Of a stretch of DNA of 64,000 nucleotides, positions 11,249-22,982 are shown piece by piece. The notes beneath the pieces are model-generated. The model did not search any database, was not told where the DNA came from, and saw only the letters and a program-made list of their open reading frames with translations. The position numbers and the translations under genes are program-made. The stretch lies in contig CM057469.1 of assembly GCA_030035585.1 (NCBI GenBank), positions 113,686,650 through 113,750,649 of the forward strand, read 5' to 3'. Source of the stretch: Dugong dugon (Eukaryota; Chordata; Mammalia; Sirenia; Dugongidae). Within the stretch, counting starts at the first letter, position 1; each line of letters starts with the position of its first letter.

Positions 11249-12397
11249 TAGTACACAAGCGTTAACTTTGTTAAGGGAAAGACAATGCACAATATAGGGG
11301 AAGTCAGCACAAATTGACCAAGACAATTAGAAGAATACAAGGGGAGAAAAAAAAGAGGCAACCACAGAAAACGCAATAGCATATACAATCCTACTACCAT
11401 AGTAAAAACAAATAATAACTTACAAGCGGATACACAGGCAGATATGTATCCTGAATAGGGGAAGGAGGGCGTATGAGAGTATATACCCACATACATATAT
11501 ATGTTAGACTGAATATTTTGTATACATATTTGTATGTACAGCATGTATATTCATACGTATAATAGAGCACAAAGGGGGCAGTCGTAGAAGCTTCTGAGAC
11601 ACGTCCAAACACCTTGAGGGACCGAGTAACTAGGGCTGAGAGCTGGGCACCATGGTCTCTGGGGACATCTAGGTCAACTGACATAACATAGTTCATCAGG
11701 AAAATGTTCTACATCCTACTTTGGTGAGTAGCGTCTGGGAACTTAAAAGCTGGCGAGTGACCATCTAAGATACATCTATTGGCCCAGTCCTGTCCGGAGA
11801 AAAGGAGAATGAAGAAAACCAAAGACACAAGGAAAATATTAATCCAAAATGGACTTCATGAACCATAGCCTCCACCAGCCTGAGCTCTGAAGAGCTAGAT
11901 GGTGCCCAGCTACAACCACTGACCACTCTGACAGGGATCACAATAGAAAGTCCCAGACAGAGTGGGAGAAAAATGTAGAACAAAAGTGAAATTCACAAAA
12001 AAGACCAGACTTACTGGTCTGACAAAAATAAGAGGAACCCCCGAGATTATGGCCCACGGACACCCTTCTAATTCAGAAATGAAACTACTCCCGAAGTTCA
12101 CCTGTCAGCCAAAGATTAGATAGGCCTGTAAAACAAACAATAAAACATGTGCAGAATGTGCTGCTTAGATCAATCAAATATATGAGACCGAATGGGCAAC
12201 ACCTGCCCACAAAGACAAGAAGGCAGGAAGGGACTGAAAAATTGGACAAATGGAAATGGAAAACTGGGGGTGGAAAGGGGGAGAATGCTGACACATTGTG
12301 GGGATAGTGACCAATGTCATGAAATAATTTGTGCATGAACTTTTGAATGAGAAACTAATTTGCTCTGTAAAATTTCACCTTAAGCACAATAAAATAA
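11249..12397 (+). other. L1 3' UTR (first copy)
   Basis: It aligns by eye with 14760-15106 plus 18226-19120. Shared phrases include 'ataataacttacaagcggat', 'ggggacatctaggtcaactg', 'aatgttctacatcctac', 'gaggaacccccgagattatg', 'gagaatgctgacacattg' and the terminal 'aatttgctctgtaaaatttc'. It ends at an 'aataaaataaaat' A-rich tail. It joins ORF2 sequence directly at 11248, with no ORF2 C-terminus. Confidence 0.85.
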
Positions 12398-14700
12398 AAT
12401 TTCTAGCCAATAGAATTCAACAGCATATCAAAGAAAGAATACATCATAATTAAGGAGGATTCACAGCAGGGATGCAAGGATGGTTCAACATTAGAAAACA
12501 ATCAGTGTAATTCACCACATAAATAAAACAAAGGAAAAAAAATCATGCGACCATTTCATTCGATGCAGAAAAAGCATTTGATAAAATCCAACACCCTTTC
12601 CTGATAAAAACTCTCAGCAAAATAGGAATAGAAGGGAAATTCCTCAACATAATTAGGGCATATAATACAAAACTAACAGCCAACATTATTCTCAGTGGAG
12701 AAAAGCTGAAAGCATTCCCCTTGAGAACAGGAACCAGACAAGGATGCCCTCTATCACTACCTTATCCAGTATTGTACTAGAAGTCCTAGATAGAGCAATA
12801 AGGCAAGAAAGGGAAATAAAGAGCATCCAAATTGGTAAGGAAGAAGTAAAACTTTATTCACAGATGACATGATTTGTGACATAGAAAATTCCAGAGACTC
12901 CATAAGGAAGTAACTGGAACTAATAGTATATACAATCCTACAGCAAAGCGACAAGGTACAAGATCAATATAAAAAAAAATCAGTTGGATTCCTCTGCACT
13001 AACAAAGAAAACTCTGAAAAGGAAATCAGAAAAATAACATTTACAATAGATCTAAAAAGAGAAAATAGTTAGGAATAAATCTAATTAGGGATGTAAAACA
13101 CTTGTAGAAAGAAAACTAGTACAAGAAAACAAAAGAGACCCACATAAATAGAAAAACATACCATGCTCACATGGCAAACTTAATATTGTGAAAATGTCAG
13201 TATTACCCGAAGCAATCTACAGATATAATGCAATCCCAACCCAAATTCCAGCAACATTCTTTAATGCAGTGGAAAAACCAATCTCCAACTTTATATGAAA
13301 AGTAAAGAGGCCCTGGATAGCCAAAGCATTATTGAAAAAGAAGAAAAACGTAGGAAGCCTCACACTTTGCAATCTCAGAATCTGCTATACAGCCATGGTA
13401 GTCAAAACAGCCTTGTACTGATACAATGACAGATGAATAGACCAAAAGAACAGAATTGAGAATTCAGAAATAAATCCATCCAGCTATGGAGAGCTGTTCT
13501 TCAGCAAAAGGTTGAAGTCTATTAAATGGGGACAAAATAGTCTCTTTAACAAATAGTGCTGGCAAAACTGGATATCCATCTGCAAAAATTAAAACAGGAT
13601 CCTTACATCACACCATACACAAAAACTAACTCAAAATGAATCAAAGACCAAAATGTTAAACCTAGAACTATAAAGTTCATGGAAGAAAACACAGGAATAA
13701 ACATAAGGGCCATAATTATGGCAAAAATAGACTATCAAACATAACTAAAATGCACAAACAGCAGAAGATAAACTAGATAATTAGGAGGTCCTAAAAATTA
13801 AATACTTATGCTCGTTAAAAGACTTCATCAAAGAGAACTTACAGACTGGGAAAAAAAATTTGGCAACAACATATCTGACAAGGGTCTAATCTCTAAAATA
13901 TAAAGAAAACTTCAAGACTTCAAGAACAAAAGGATAAACCAATCAAAAAATGGGCAAGGACATGAACAGACACTTTACCAAAGAAAACATTCAGGTGGCT
14001 AACAAACACATGAAGAAATGCTTGCAATTAATAGCCATTAAACCAAAAAACCCAAACCCATTGCTACTGAGTCAATTCCAACATATAGTGACCCTATAGG
14101 ACAGAGTAGAACTGCCTCATAGGGTTTCCAAGGAGCAGCTGATGGATTTGAACTGCCAAACTTTTGGTTAACAGCCAAGCTCTTAACCACTACACTAAGG
14201 TGCAAATAAAAACTACAATAAGATACAATCTCACACCAGCAATAATGACACTGAAAAAAAAAAAAAAGAAAGAAAACCAGAAAACAGCAAATGCTGGCAA
14301 GGTTGTGGAGAGATTGGAAATCTTACACACTGCTGGTGGGACTGTAAAATGGTACAACCACTATGGAAAATGGTATAGCACTTCCTTAAAAAGCTATAAA
14401 CAGAAGTACTATATGATCCAGGAATCCCACTCCTAGGTATATATCCTAGAGAAATAAGAGCTGTGACATGAATAGACATATGAACACCCATGTTCATTGC
14501 AGCGTTAGTCACAATAGCAAAAAATGGAAACAACTTAAACGTCCATCAACAGATGAATGGATAAACAAATTGTGGTACATACATACAATGGAATTCTACA
14601 CAATAAAAAATAATGATGAACCTGTGAAACATATAACATGGATGAAGCTGGAGGACATTATGCTGAGTGAAATAAGTCAATCACAAAGGGACAAATAATG
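12398..14700 (+). pseudogene. L1 ORF2 remnant: reverse transcriptase core to C-terminus
   Basis: Reverse-transcriptase motif A is readable: 'gatgcagaaaaagcatttga' gives D-A-E-K-A-F-D. Motif B is 'aggaaccagacaaggatgcc' (GTRQGCP). The expected F-A-D-D catalytic box near 12850 is damaged: the local reading is 'ttattcacagatgacatg' with a deletion just upstream. The C-terminal region 14468-14698 is still open (76 codons) and encodes typical L1 text such as 'STDEWINKLWYIHTMEFY'. An AfroSINE (14041-14200) interrupts it. It is non-functional. Confidence 0.9.
14041..14200 (-). mobile_element. AfroSINE, short form, antisense, in L1 ORF2
   Basis: It reads 'aaccaaaaaacccaaaccc' (tail complement), 'gagtcaattccaacatatag', 'gtttccaaggagcagctgat', 'ggatttgaactgccaaactt' (B box complement) and 'gctcttaaccactacactaa' (A box complement). 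L1 sequence resumes with 'aaataaaaactacaataaga'. Confidence 0.94.
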
Positions 14701-15435
14701 CATGAGACCACTACTGTAAAAAGTTAAAAATAGGTTTACACACAGAAAGAACATTCTTTGATCGTTATCAAGTATGGGAAGGTAAGGAAGAGAATCACTG
14801 CTAAATAGATAGTAGACACATGTTAATTCTGGTGAAGGAAAAGGTTATACACAAAAGTGGGAAGTCAGCACAGTGTGACCATGGCAAAGGAAGACATTGA
14901 GAGGTACCCAAGAGTATAGGGCAACTACAGGAAATATAAAATCAATCCTGTAACAATAGTAATAACAAACAATAATTTATGAGCGGATACAGAGGTAGAT
15001 GTGTATGCTAAATAGATATGGGAGGCTCTATGGGAGTATACCTGCATGCAAACATAGGTATGGTGATGGATATTTCTGCATACATATTTCTGTGTGTTGT
15101 ATGTACAACAGAATGAAACACTACCTGCTCCTGCGACATCCTCACAAACATTGTTGTGCTTGAACCCTTTGTTGCAGCCACTGTGTCAGTCCGTCTTGTT
15201 GAGGGTCTTCCTCTTTTTTGCTGGCCCTCTATTTTACCAAGCATGATGTCCTTCTCCAGGGACTGATCCCTCCTGATAACATGTCCAAAGTATGTGAGAC
15301 ATAGTCTTGCATCTTTGCTTCTAAGGAACGTTATGGTTGTACTACTTCCAAGACAGATTTGTTTGTTCTTTCAGCAGTCCATGGTATATTCGATATTCTT
15401 CGCCCACGCCACAATTCAAAGGTGCCAATTCTTCT

Positions 15436-16620
15436 TCAGTCTTCCTTACTCATCGTCCAACTTTCACAAGCATATGAGGTGATTGAAAACACCATGGCTT
15501 GGGTCAGGCACACCTTAGTCTTCAAGGTGACGTCTTTGCTTTTTAACACTTGAAAGAGGTCTTTTGCAGCAGATTTGCCTAATGCAATGTGCCTTTTGAT
15601 TTCTTGACTGCTGCTTCCATGGGTGCTGATTGTGGATCCAAGTAAAATGAAATTCTTGACAACTTCAATCTTTTCTCCATTTATCATGATGTTGCTTATT
15701 GGTCCAGTTGTGAGGATTTTTGTTTTCTTTATGTTGAGGGGTAATCCATACTGAAGGCTGTGGTCTTTGATCTTCTTCAGTAAGTGCTTCAAGTCCTCTT
15801 CACTTTCTGCAAGCAAGGTTGTGTCATCTGCATATCGCAGGTAGTTAATGAGTCTTCCTCCAATCCTTACGTCTCATTCTTCTTCATATAGTACAGTTTC
15901 TCGGATTATTTGCTGAGCATACAGATTGAATAGGTATGGTGAAAGGATGCAACCATGACGCACACCTTTCCTGACTTTAAACCATGCAGTATCCCCTTGT
16001 TCTGTCTGAGCAACTGCCTCTTGATCTATGTAGTTTCCTCATGAGCACAATTAAGTGTTCCGGGATTCCCATTCTTCACAATATCATCCATAATTTGTTA
16101 TGATCCACACAGTCAAATGACTTTGCATAGTCAATAAAACACAGGTAAACATCTTTCTGGTATTCTCTGCTTTCAGCCAGGATCCACCTGACATCAGTAA
16201 TGATATACCTCATGCCAGGTTCTTTTCTGAATCTGGCTTGAATTTGTGGTAGTTCCCTGTGGATATACTGCTGCAGTCGCTTTTGAATGATCTTCAGCAA
16301 AATTTTACTTGTGTGTGATATTAACGATATTTTTTGATAATTTCTGCGTTTGGTTGGATCACCTTTCTTTGGAAAAGGTATAAATACGGATTTCTCCCAG
16401 TTGGTTGGCCAGGTAGCTGTCTTCCAAATTTCTTGCCATAGATGACTGAGCACTTCCAGTGATGCATCCATTTGTTGAAACATCTCAACTGATAGTCCAT
16501 CAATTCCTGGAGCCTTGTTTTTGCCAATGGCTTTAGTCCAGCTTGGACTTCTTCCTTCAGTATCATCAGTTCCTGATCATATGCTACCACCTGAAATGGT
16601 TGAATGTTGACCAATTCTTT
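15436..16620 (-). pseudogene. RTE reverse transcriptase, broken
   Basis: Motif A is visible in the 16076-16483 frame as CFIDYAKSFDCVDH (catalytic aspartate after F-I). The catalytic Y-A-D-D box is encoded at 15823-15834, in the context LRYADDTTLLAESEEDL. The thumb-side frame 15436-15816 contains 'HGSSSQEIKRHIALGKSA', typical of RTE/BovB proteins. The pieces sit in different frames separated by stops, so no enzyme can be made. Confidence 0.9.
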
Positions 16621-17153
16621 TTGTTATAGTGACTCTGTGTATTCCTTCCATCTTCTTTTGATGCTTCCTGCCTCGTTTAATCTTTTCCCTGTAGAATCCT
16701 TCAACATTGCAAATCGAGGCTTGAATTTTTTCTTCTGTTCTTTCAACTTGAGAAATGCCAACCATATTCTTCCCTTTTGGTTTTCTATCTCCAGCTCTTT
16801 GCACATGTCATTATAATACTTTACTTTGTCTTCTCAAGCTGCCCTTTGAAATCTTCTGTTCAGCTCTTTTACTTCATAATTTCTTCCTTTTGCTTTAGCT
16901 ACTCGAAGTTGAAGAGCAAGTTTCAGCATCTCTTCTGACATCCATTTTGGTCTTTTCTTTCTTTCCTGTCTTTTTAATGATCTCTTGCTTTCTTCATATA
17001 TGATATCCTTGCTGTCATTCCACAACTCCTCTAGTCTCTGGTCAACAGTGTTCAATTTGTCAAATCTATTCTTGAGATGGTCTCTAAATTCAGGTGGTAT
17101 ACCCTCAAGGTCATATTTTGGCTCTCTTGGACTTGTTCTCATTTTCTTCAGTT

Positions 17154-17895
17154 TCAACTTGAATTTACATATGAGGAATTGATGGTCTGTTCCACAGTAG
17201 GCCCCTGGGCTTTTTCAGACTGATGATATTGAGCTTTCCATTGTCTATTTCCACAGATGTAGTGGATTTGATTCCTGTGTATTCCATCTGGTGGGGTCCG
17301 TGTGTATAGTTGCCATTTATGTTGGTGAAAAAATGTATTTGCAATGAATAAGTTGTTGGTCTTGTAAAATTCTATCATGGAATCTTTTCTGATACCAAGA
17401 CCATATTTTCCAAATACCAATCCTTCTGTGTTCCAGCTTTCACATTGCAATCACCAGTAATTATCAAGGCATCCTGATTGCATGTTTGATCAATTTCAGA
17501 CTGCAGAAGTTTGTAAAAATCTTCAATTTCTTCATCTTTGGCCTTAGTGGTTGGTGTGTAAATTTGAATAATAGTTGTATTAACTGGTCTTCCTTGTACG
17601 TATATGGATATTATCCTATCACTGAAGCATTGTACTTCAGAACAGATCTTGAAATGTTCTTTTTGACGATGAATACAACGTCATTTCTCTTCAATTTTTC
17701 ATTACCGGCATAGTAGACCATATGATTGTTTGATTCAAAATGACCAATACCAGTCCATATCAGCTCACTAATGCCTAGGGTGTCTGTGTTTATGTGTTCC
17801 ATTTCATATTTGACAATTTCCAATGTTCCTAGAGTCATACTTTTTACATTCCAAGTTCTGATTATTAATGAATGTTTGTAGCTGTTTTTTCTCAT
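17154..17895 (-). pseudogene. RTE apurinic-like endonuclease, broken
   Basis: The N-terminal piece (17611-17895) reads TWNVKSM near its start, the asparagine motif of the AP-endonuclease family. It then has DTLGISELIWTGIGHF, with the catalytic-type glutamate. The next piece (17154-17450) holds 'IANTFFHQHKWQLYTRTPPDG', the central T-W/H-P stretch. A frameshift separates them. The family nicks target DNA for target-primed reverse transcription. Confidence 0.85.
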
Positions 17896-19120
17896 TTTGA
17901 GTCATGCCACATTAGCAAATGAAGGCCCCGAAAGCTTGACTCCATGCACTTCATTAAGGTTGACTCTACTTTTTGGAAGCAGTTCTTCCCCTGTCATAGT
18001 CAGAGTACCTTTCAACCTGAGGGGCTCATCTTCCGTCACTATGTCAGACAATGTCCCACTGCTATTCTTAAGGTTTTCACCGGCTAATTATTTTCGGAAG
18101 TAGACTACGGGTCCTTCTTCCTAGTCTGTCTTAGTCTGGAAGCTCAGCTGTAGCTTGTCTGCCATGGGGGACCCTGCTAGTAATTGAATACTAGTGGCAT
18201 GGCTTCCAGCATTACAGAAACACGTGTGGGGGTAGTTGTATGCGCTGCATGTATATTCATATATATATAATAGATATAGAGGGCACATTGGGGACCACTG
18301 TTATGGAAACTTCTTAGACATATCCAAATACTTCCCAGAACGGAGCTACTGGGCTTGAAGGCTAAGGACCATAGTCTCAGGGGACATCTAGTTCAATTGG
18401 CATAACACAGTTCATAATGATAATGTTCTACGTCCTAGGCAGGCCAGTAGCATCTAGGATATTAAAAGCTTGTAAGCAAACATCTAAGACACAACTATTA
18501 GTCTCTTTCCATGCAGAGCAAAGAAGAATGAAGAAAACCATAGAGAAAGGGAAGAAGTTAATCCAAAGGACGTATGGCCCATATGATTCACAACCTCCTC
18601 TAGTGTGAGACCAGAAGACCTAGATGATGCCTGGCTACTACTGCCAACTTCTCTGACCAGAAACACATAGAAGGTCCTGGTTAGAATGGGTGGAAAATGT
18701 AGAAAAAAATTCAAATTCATAAGAAACCAGACTTATTGGTCTGATAGAAACTGGAGGAACCCCCGAGACTATTGCCCTAAGACACCCTTAAGACTTGCAA
18801 CTGAAGCCACTCCTGGAGGCCATCTTTCAGCCAAATAATAGACTGGCCTATAAAATAAACAATTGCTCCTGTGAGGAATGTGCTCAAAAGAATTATCATC
18901 TATATGAGACCAAAAGGGCAACATTTGCCCCAAAGCAAAAATGAGAAGGCAGGGAGGGGCAGGTAAACTGGAAGAATGGAAATGGGGAACCAAGGGTGGA
19001 AATGGGGAGAATGCTGACACATTGAGGGGACTGCAACCAATATCACAAAACAATTTGTGTTTGAATTATTGACTGGAAAACTAATTTGCTGTGCAAACTT
19101 TCATATAAAGCACAATAAAA

Positions 19121-19985
19121 TATTCAAGAACAAAATAAAAAACAACTTCTGGTTTCATTGATTCTTTCTATAGTTCTATGCTTTATTTCATTTATTTCTG
19201 CTATGATCATTGTTATTTCCTTCCTTCTGTTAGCTTTGCTCTTCTTTCTCCATTCCTTCAAGTTGTAATGTTATTAATTGAGATCTTTCTTCTTTTTTAA
19301 TGTAGGCATTTACCACTGTAAATTTTCCTCTCAGCACTGCCTTCATGCATCCCATAATTTCTGACATGCTGCACTTTCATCTTCATTTGACTGTAAGTAT
19401 TTTCTGATTTACCTCTTATTTCTTACTTGATCTATTGGTTATTTAATAACATGTTGTTTAATTTCCACATATTTGTGTTTTTTCTTTTCCTTTGATTATT
19501 AATTTCTAGTTTATTCCATTGTGATTGGAAAAGATACTGTGTGTGAGTTCAATCTTTTTTAATTTATTAAGATTTGTTTTGTGACTGAGCATATGGTCAG
19601 TCCTGAAGAATGATCCATGTTCACTGTAGAAGAATGTGTGTTGTTCTCTTAATGGTTGTAGTGTGCTATATATGTCTGTTAGGTCTAGTTGGTTTATAGT
19701 GTTATTCAAGTCATTTATTTCCTTACTAATATTCTTTCTAGATGTTCTGTCTATTATTGAAAGTAGGGTATTGAAATATTAAGCTACTATTGTAGAACTG
19801 TTTATTACTCCCTTCAGTTCTGTCATTGCTTGCTTTATGTATTTTGGAGATCTGATGTTAGGTGCATATATATTTATAATTGTTATGTATTTTTGATCAG
19901 TTGACCCTACTATTATTAAATAATGTCTTTTATAGCAAATTTAACTTACAGTATATATTTTTTCTAATATTAAGATTGTATGTAT
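19121..19985 (-). mobile_element. Old L1 LINE, endonuclease part, antisense (right part of the split copy)
   Basis: It continues the element broken at 5998. Intact L1s read 'ttattaatctttt' then 'caaagaac..acttttggtttcattgattc'. Here the right side restarts 'ttcaagaac..caacttctggtttcattgattc'. Further landmarks are 'tgtaggcatttaccactgta', 'tccattgtgattggaaaaga' and 'ctgtctattattgaaagtag'. The inverted ORF2 endonuclease end lies near 19960. Confidence 0.88.
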
Positions 19986-20239
19986 GTGTGTTTGTGTACA
20001 AGCACTCCCAGAGCATAACAATGGCACAGAATGTAGAGTATTTCTATTTTCTGGTTTCTGATTTTGTGTTCATATTAATGTTATTACAATTGTTTAAAAT
20101 TTAAAATACCTCTTTAGGTTATAAAAATGCCTTAAGAGCAATGTTGCTATGAGCTAATTGTAGAAATAAGAAATGGACAAAATATGCTTATATAAAAGTA
20201 AGTAGAGACAATGACCAAAAAAAAGCATAGCTGCTGAGG

Positions 20240-21055
20240 CTACTTATGTACAACCAAAAGCCTCAAGGGATTTGGTTCCTTGGTTTGAAGTTTTAGGGTT
20301 ATGGTTTCATGGGACATCCCAGTTAATTGGCCTAAGAATGTGTTTAGTACTGTTTTACCTCCTAGTTTGTGCATAGTGCTTGGGGTCTTAAAAGTTTGCA
20401 AGTGGCCATCCAAGGCATAACAATTGGTCTCTAATTGCCTGGAGCAACAGAGGAAGAAGGTGAGTCAGGAAAAGGAGGAGGATATGGGATGTGTTACTAA
20501 TTATCTCCATTAACAACTGCCTCCTTTGCCATGAGACCAGAAGAAACTGGATGGTGCCTGGCTACCAATATTGAACATTTTGATAAAGATTCTATAGAAG
20601 AATCCTTATCAAAAGGGGGGAAATGCAGAACAGAATTTAAAATTCTCATGGACTCCAGACTTTCTAGAGCCATGGAGGCTGGAAGAACCCCTGAAACTAT
20701 TGCCCTGAGACAATCTATCATCTTAAGTCAGAAATACTCCCTGAAGTCTTCTTAAAAACAAACAATAGTTTGGCTTAACTAGTAAAGAATGTCTTTCTTA
20801 AGCATTGTGTTTTTTCAAGATCACTCTATATGAGATGAAATTGACAACAGCAACTCAGAAGATTAGATAGGAAACTTAAGGGTCAGTGAATTTATGTTAA
20901 TAGGGGAGGAACAACTCAGAAAAGGAGAGTGAGAATAGTTGCACAACTGGAAGAATGTAATCAACGTCACTAAACTGTACATGCAGAAATTGTTGAATTG
21001 GTGTATGTTTTGTTGTGCATATTCTCAACAACATCAACAAAATAGATAAAAATTT
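20240..21055 (+). mobile_element. Old L1 3' UTR (L1MA/L1MB-like), sense
   Basis: This older relative of the two L1 3' UTRs is recognisable by 'gagaccagaagaaactggat', 'caatagtttggcttaactag', 'gatgaaattgacaacagcaa', 'ggaggaacaactcagaaaag', 'attgttgaattggtgtatgt' and the final 'attctcaacaacatcaacaa'. These match the 3' end of an ancestral mammalian L1. The plus-strand open frame at 20531-20755 and its minus shadow are by-products. Confidence 0.82.
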
Positions 21056-21710
21056 TTACAAAGCAAGTAGAAAATTTTATATTACAAAAACTATGACAGC
21101 AAACAGGACAAGTGCTTGCTTTGGTAAAATGTATACAATATTACTTCTAGCTTGTGGTATTTTTGTAGATCCCTAAGATAGGTGCTTCTATTTATCTTTG
21201 ACCTTATAAATAAAACATAAAAATATAAACAATGTTATGGTTGTAATCATGGTTACATTTCTAAAATAGAAAATTTTACGTCATCACAATTTAACACAAA
21301 TGCATTTGACTTACTAATCAATTACTTACCTTGAGATTTTCATTGCTTTTACAAAACCAGCAATGCGCTACTGCCTATCTTGTTTAAAGATTATGTTTCT
21401 TGAGCAGATTTTTTTTTTTGGGGGGGTGCTTATTTTGTGTTGCAAAACACTAACTAAATCACTACTTTCTGGTGTTTTGCAATTACTGGATACTATTTGC
21501 AAATTTGGTATTTTTGAAGTTGTCTCATGTTTATTCTGTTTATTGCCCTAGTTCCTTATTTCTCTGCCTCCGTACTTTAATTGTTGTGAGTGTGTGTCCT
21601 TTAAAATAACTCTCCGTGATCACCCCATCCTGCCTCTCTGTTCTACACACGTACTTAAGAATACATTATCCATTCTTTGGTGCTCACTTAAATAGCCTCT
21701 GACTAATAAC
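21056..21710. other. Unassigned AT-rich sequence
   Basis: No recognised element. The only feature is a homopolymer switch, about ten T then seven G, near 21410-21427. Confidence 0.45.
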
Positions 21711-21862
21711 GTTCCCTGGTGGCACAATATTTAAGAGCTGGGCTGGTCAGCAGTTTGAATCCACCAGCTATTTCTTGAAAGTCCTATGGGGCAGTTCTAC
21801 CCTGTCTTACAGGGTCACTATGAGTCAGAAGTCGAAATTGACTCAGTGGCGATGGGGTTTAG
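21711..21862 (+). mobile_element. AfroSINE, short form
   Basis: It opens 'gttccctggtggcacaatat' (A box with one change) and has a small deletion before the B box 'cagtttgaatccaccagc'. Then come 'cctatggggcagttctaccc' and 'ggtcactatgagtcagaa', ending 'cagtggcgatggggttt'. Confidence 0.92.
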
Positions 21863-21912
21863 TGCATTCCCTGTTTAGTTTTGATGTCGACTCTCATCTA
21901 TTTAGTTCCTCC

Positions 21913-21957
21913 TATAAAAAACCCAAACCCATTGCTGTAAAGTACATTCAGACATAC
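21913..21957 (-). mobile_element. AfroSINE tail fragment, antisense
   Basis: 'aaaaaacccaaacccattgc' is the usual inverted AfroSINE 3' end. It is followed by a diverged 'acattcagacatac' where 'cgattccgactcat' is expected. The rest of the SINE is absent. This is either an extreme 5' truncation or a chance A-rich match. Confidence 0.5.
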
Positions 21958-22654
21958 AATTCAAAGATGTATCCCTTATTCCTGATCAAATCTCAACATT
22001 TGCTATAGTAAATGAATCTGCCCACACAACACAGAAAACATTGGTATCTGGGTAAAAGGATGGTAGAATGCTAGCATCTCAATTCAGCACTTTGCTGTCA
22101 CTAACATCTTTCCCACTGTCCCCTGAGAGGATAGCCCTTCATGGGTCTCAGCATTATGTCTGCCAAGCATCTGTGGGTACTATCAACATGGATGCAATTT
22201 AGACGCGATCTCTAATATCTTTACTATTTTTCATTTTTTAAAATTTTTTGGCAATTCTTGTTTGTTTTTTTGCAGTGCAGAAAGGAAACATAATCCATTG
22301 ATGACACTATGTATCCTATCTTTGTATACTGCATGCAAACCTACTCTTTTGTGTTCAGTAAATGTTAAATTATTTTAAAATTGGTATTTTAAATTAGTTG
22401 TATTCTGCAGAAATCCTTGATGGTTTGTTACATTGTTGGTGGAAAATATTTTAGTTATTTACAGGAAGACGTTTGAGGTTTGGGATGTACTGGGAACACA
22501 TTATTTTTTACCCATTTAAAATAATGCAGTGGAGGGTGTCACCACCTGAAAATTCACTCTACAACACACTAGCAGGAGCAAATTAGGTTTTGATACTTAC
22601 AGGAGTCTGTATTCCATTTTATCTTATGTACCTTTGTTTACCATGTCTGAGTTC

Positions 22655-22970
22655 CCTCTCTTCAATTTGATTGTAAACCTTTTGGAAGCTTGTCTTATAC
22701 TTCTTCTGCATCCTTATTGGGCCCAGGACATGCTAATTGTGAAGCAGGTACTTTCCACATGTGTTGATTAAAGCATCACACACAGGCACACACATACAGC
22801 TTCTCTGTCTACCGATTAGATTGCATATTTCATAATTTTCTGCATTTGACTTTTAAGTACAGTGTACTTTCAAAGTAATTCTTTTTTATACTCTGCTTAA
22901 TAAATTAACTCAACTGCTGACTCCCTTAGGTCCTGGATAAATATTTGTTGAAGAGTGAATGAATATTTTA
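22655..22970 (+). repeat. Possible L2/MIR-type 3' end
   Basis: 'tttgattgtaaaccttttgg' and, after a gap, 'ggataaatatttgttgaaga' followed by 'gtgaatgaat' resemble the 3' end of L2 ('actgtaagctccttgagg...ctcaataaatatttgttgaatgaatg'). It is diverged and probably interrupted. Confidence 0.4.
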
Positions 22971-22982
22971 CTTTTTCTATTC

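Larger units (their letters stand above)
5999..12397 (+). mobile_element. Lineage L1 LINE, 5' UTR to mid-ORF2 joined to 3' UTR (internally deleted)
   Basis: It starts at a G-rich 'agggaggggcccaagatgg', typical of a mammalian L1 5' end. A GC-rich 5' region with tandem repeats follows, then an ORF1-like region, ORF2 endonuclease and the start of the reverse transcriptase. At about 11248 it passes directly into an L1 3' UTR that ends 'taagcacaataaaataaaat'. The same 3' UTR follows a complete ORF2 C-terminus in the next copy (14760-15106 and 18226-19120), so ORF2 here has lost its C-terminal half. Many stops and frameshifts make it non-functional. It carries an AfroSINE (7754-7919) and an RTE fragment (10779-10962). 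The junction could instead reflect recombination between two L1s. Confidence 0.85.
15107..18225 (-). mobile_element. Near full-length RTE (BovB-like) LINE, antisense, inside the L1 3' UTR
   Basis: About 3.1 kb. On the minus strand it carries an endonuclease domain (17154-17895) and a reverse transcriptase (about 15436-16620). Both have several frameshifts and stops, so it is dead. The flanking L1 3' UTR shows GTTGTATG at 15096-15103 and 18235-18242, probably extended to GTTGTATGYRC, as a target-site duplication. The left end begins at 'aacagaatgaaacactacc', so about 50 bases of the normal RTE 3' tail ('..cgctatgagtcggaactgactcg..aac') are absent. From memory this resembles the elephant family RTE1_LA. 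The name is unverified. Confidence 0.92.
12398..19120 (+). mobile_element. Second lineage L1 copy, from mid-ORF2 to 3' end
   Basis: It begins within the reverse transcriptase, at 'tttctagccaatagaattca'. This repeats at roughly 80% identity (by eye) the sequence last seen at 11128-11250 in the first copy. It continues through the ORF2 C-terminus to about 14700 and into the 3' UTR. The 3' UTR is split by a 3.1-kb RTE (15107-18225). It ends 'aaagcacaataaaatattc'. The 5' truncation is typical of L1. Confidence 0.88.

Noticed and set aside
11128-12520. The 120-base repeated ORF2 segment as a target-site duplication of the intervening L1 3' UTR
   Set aside because: It is far longer than usual L1 duplications and the two copies differ too much. 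Two separate L1 copies explain it better.
16604-17182. Plus-strand open frames across the RTE
   Set aside because: They are shadows of the minus-strand RTE proteins, which carry the recognisable motifs.
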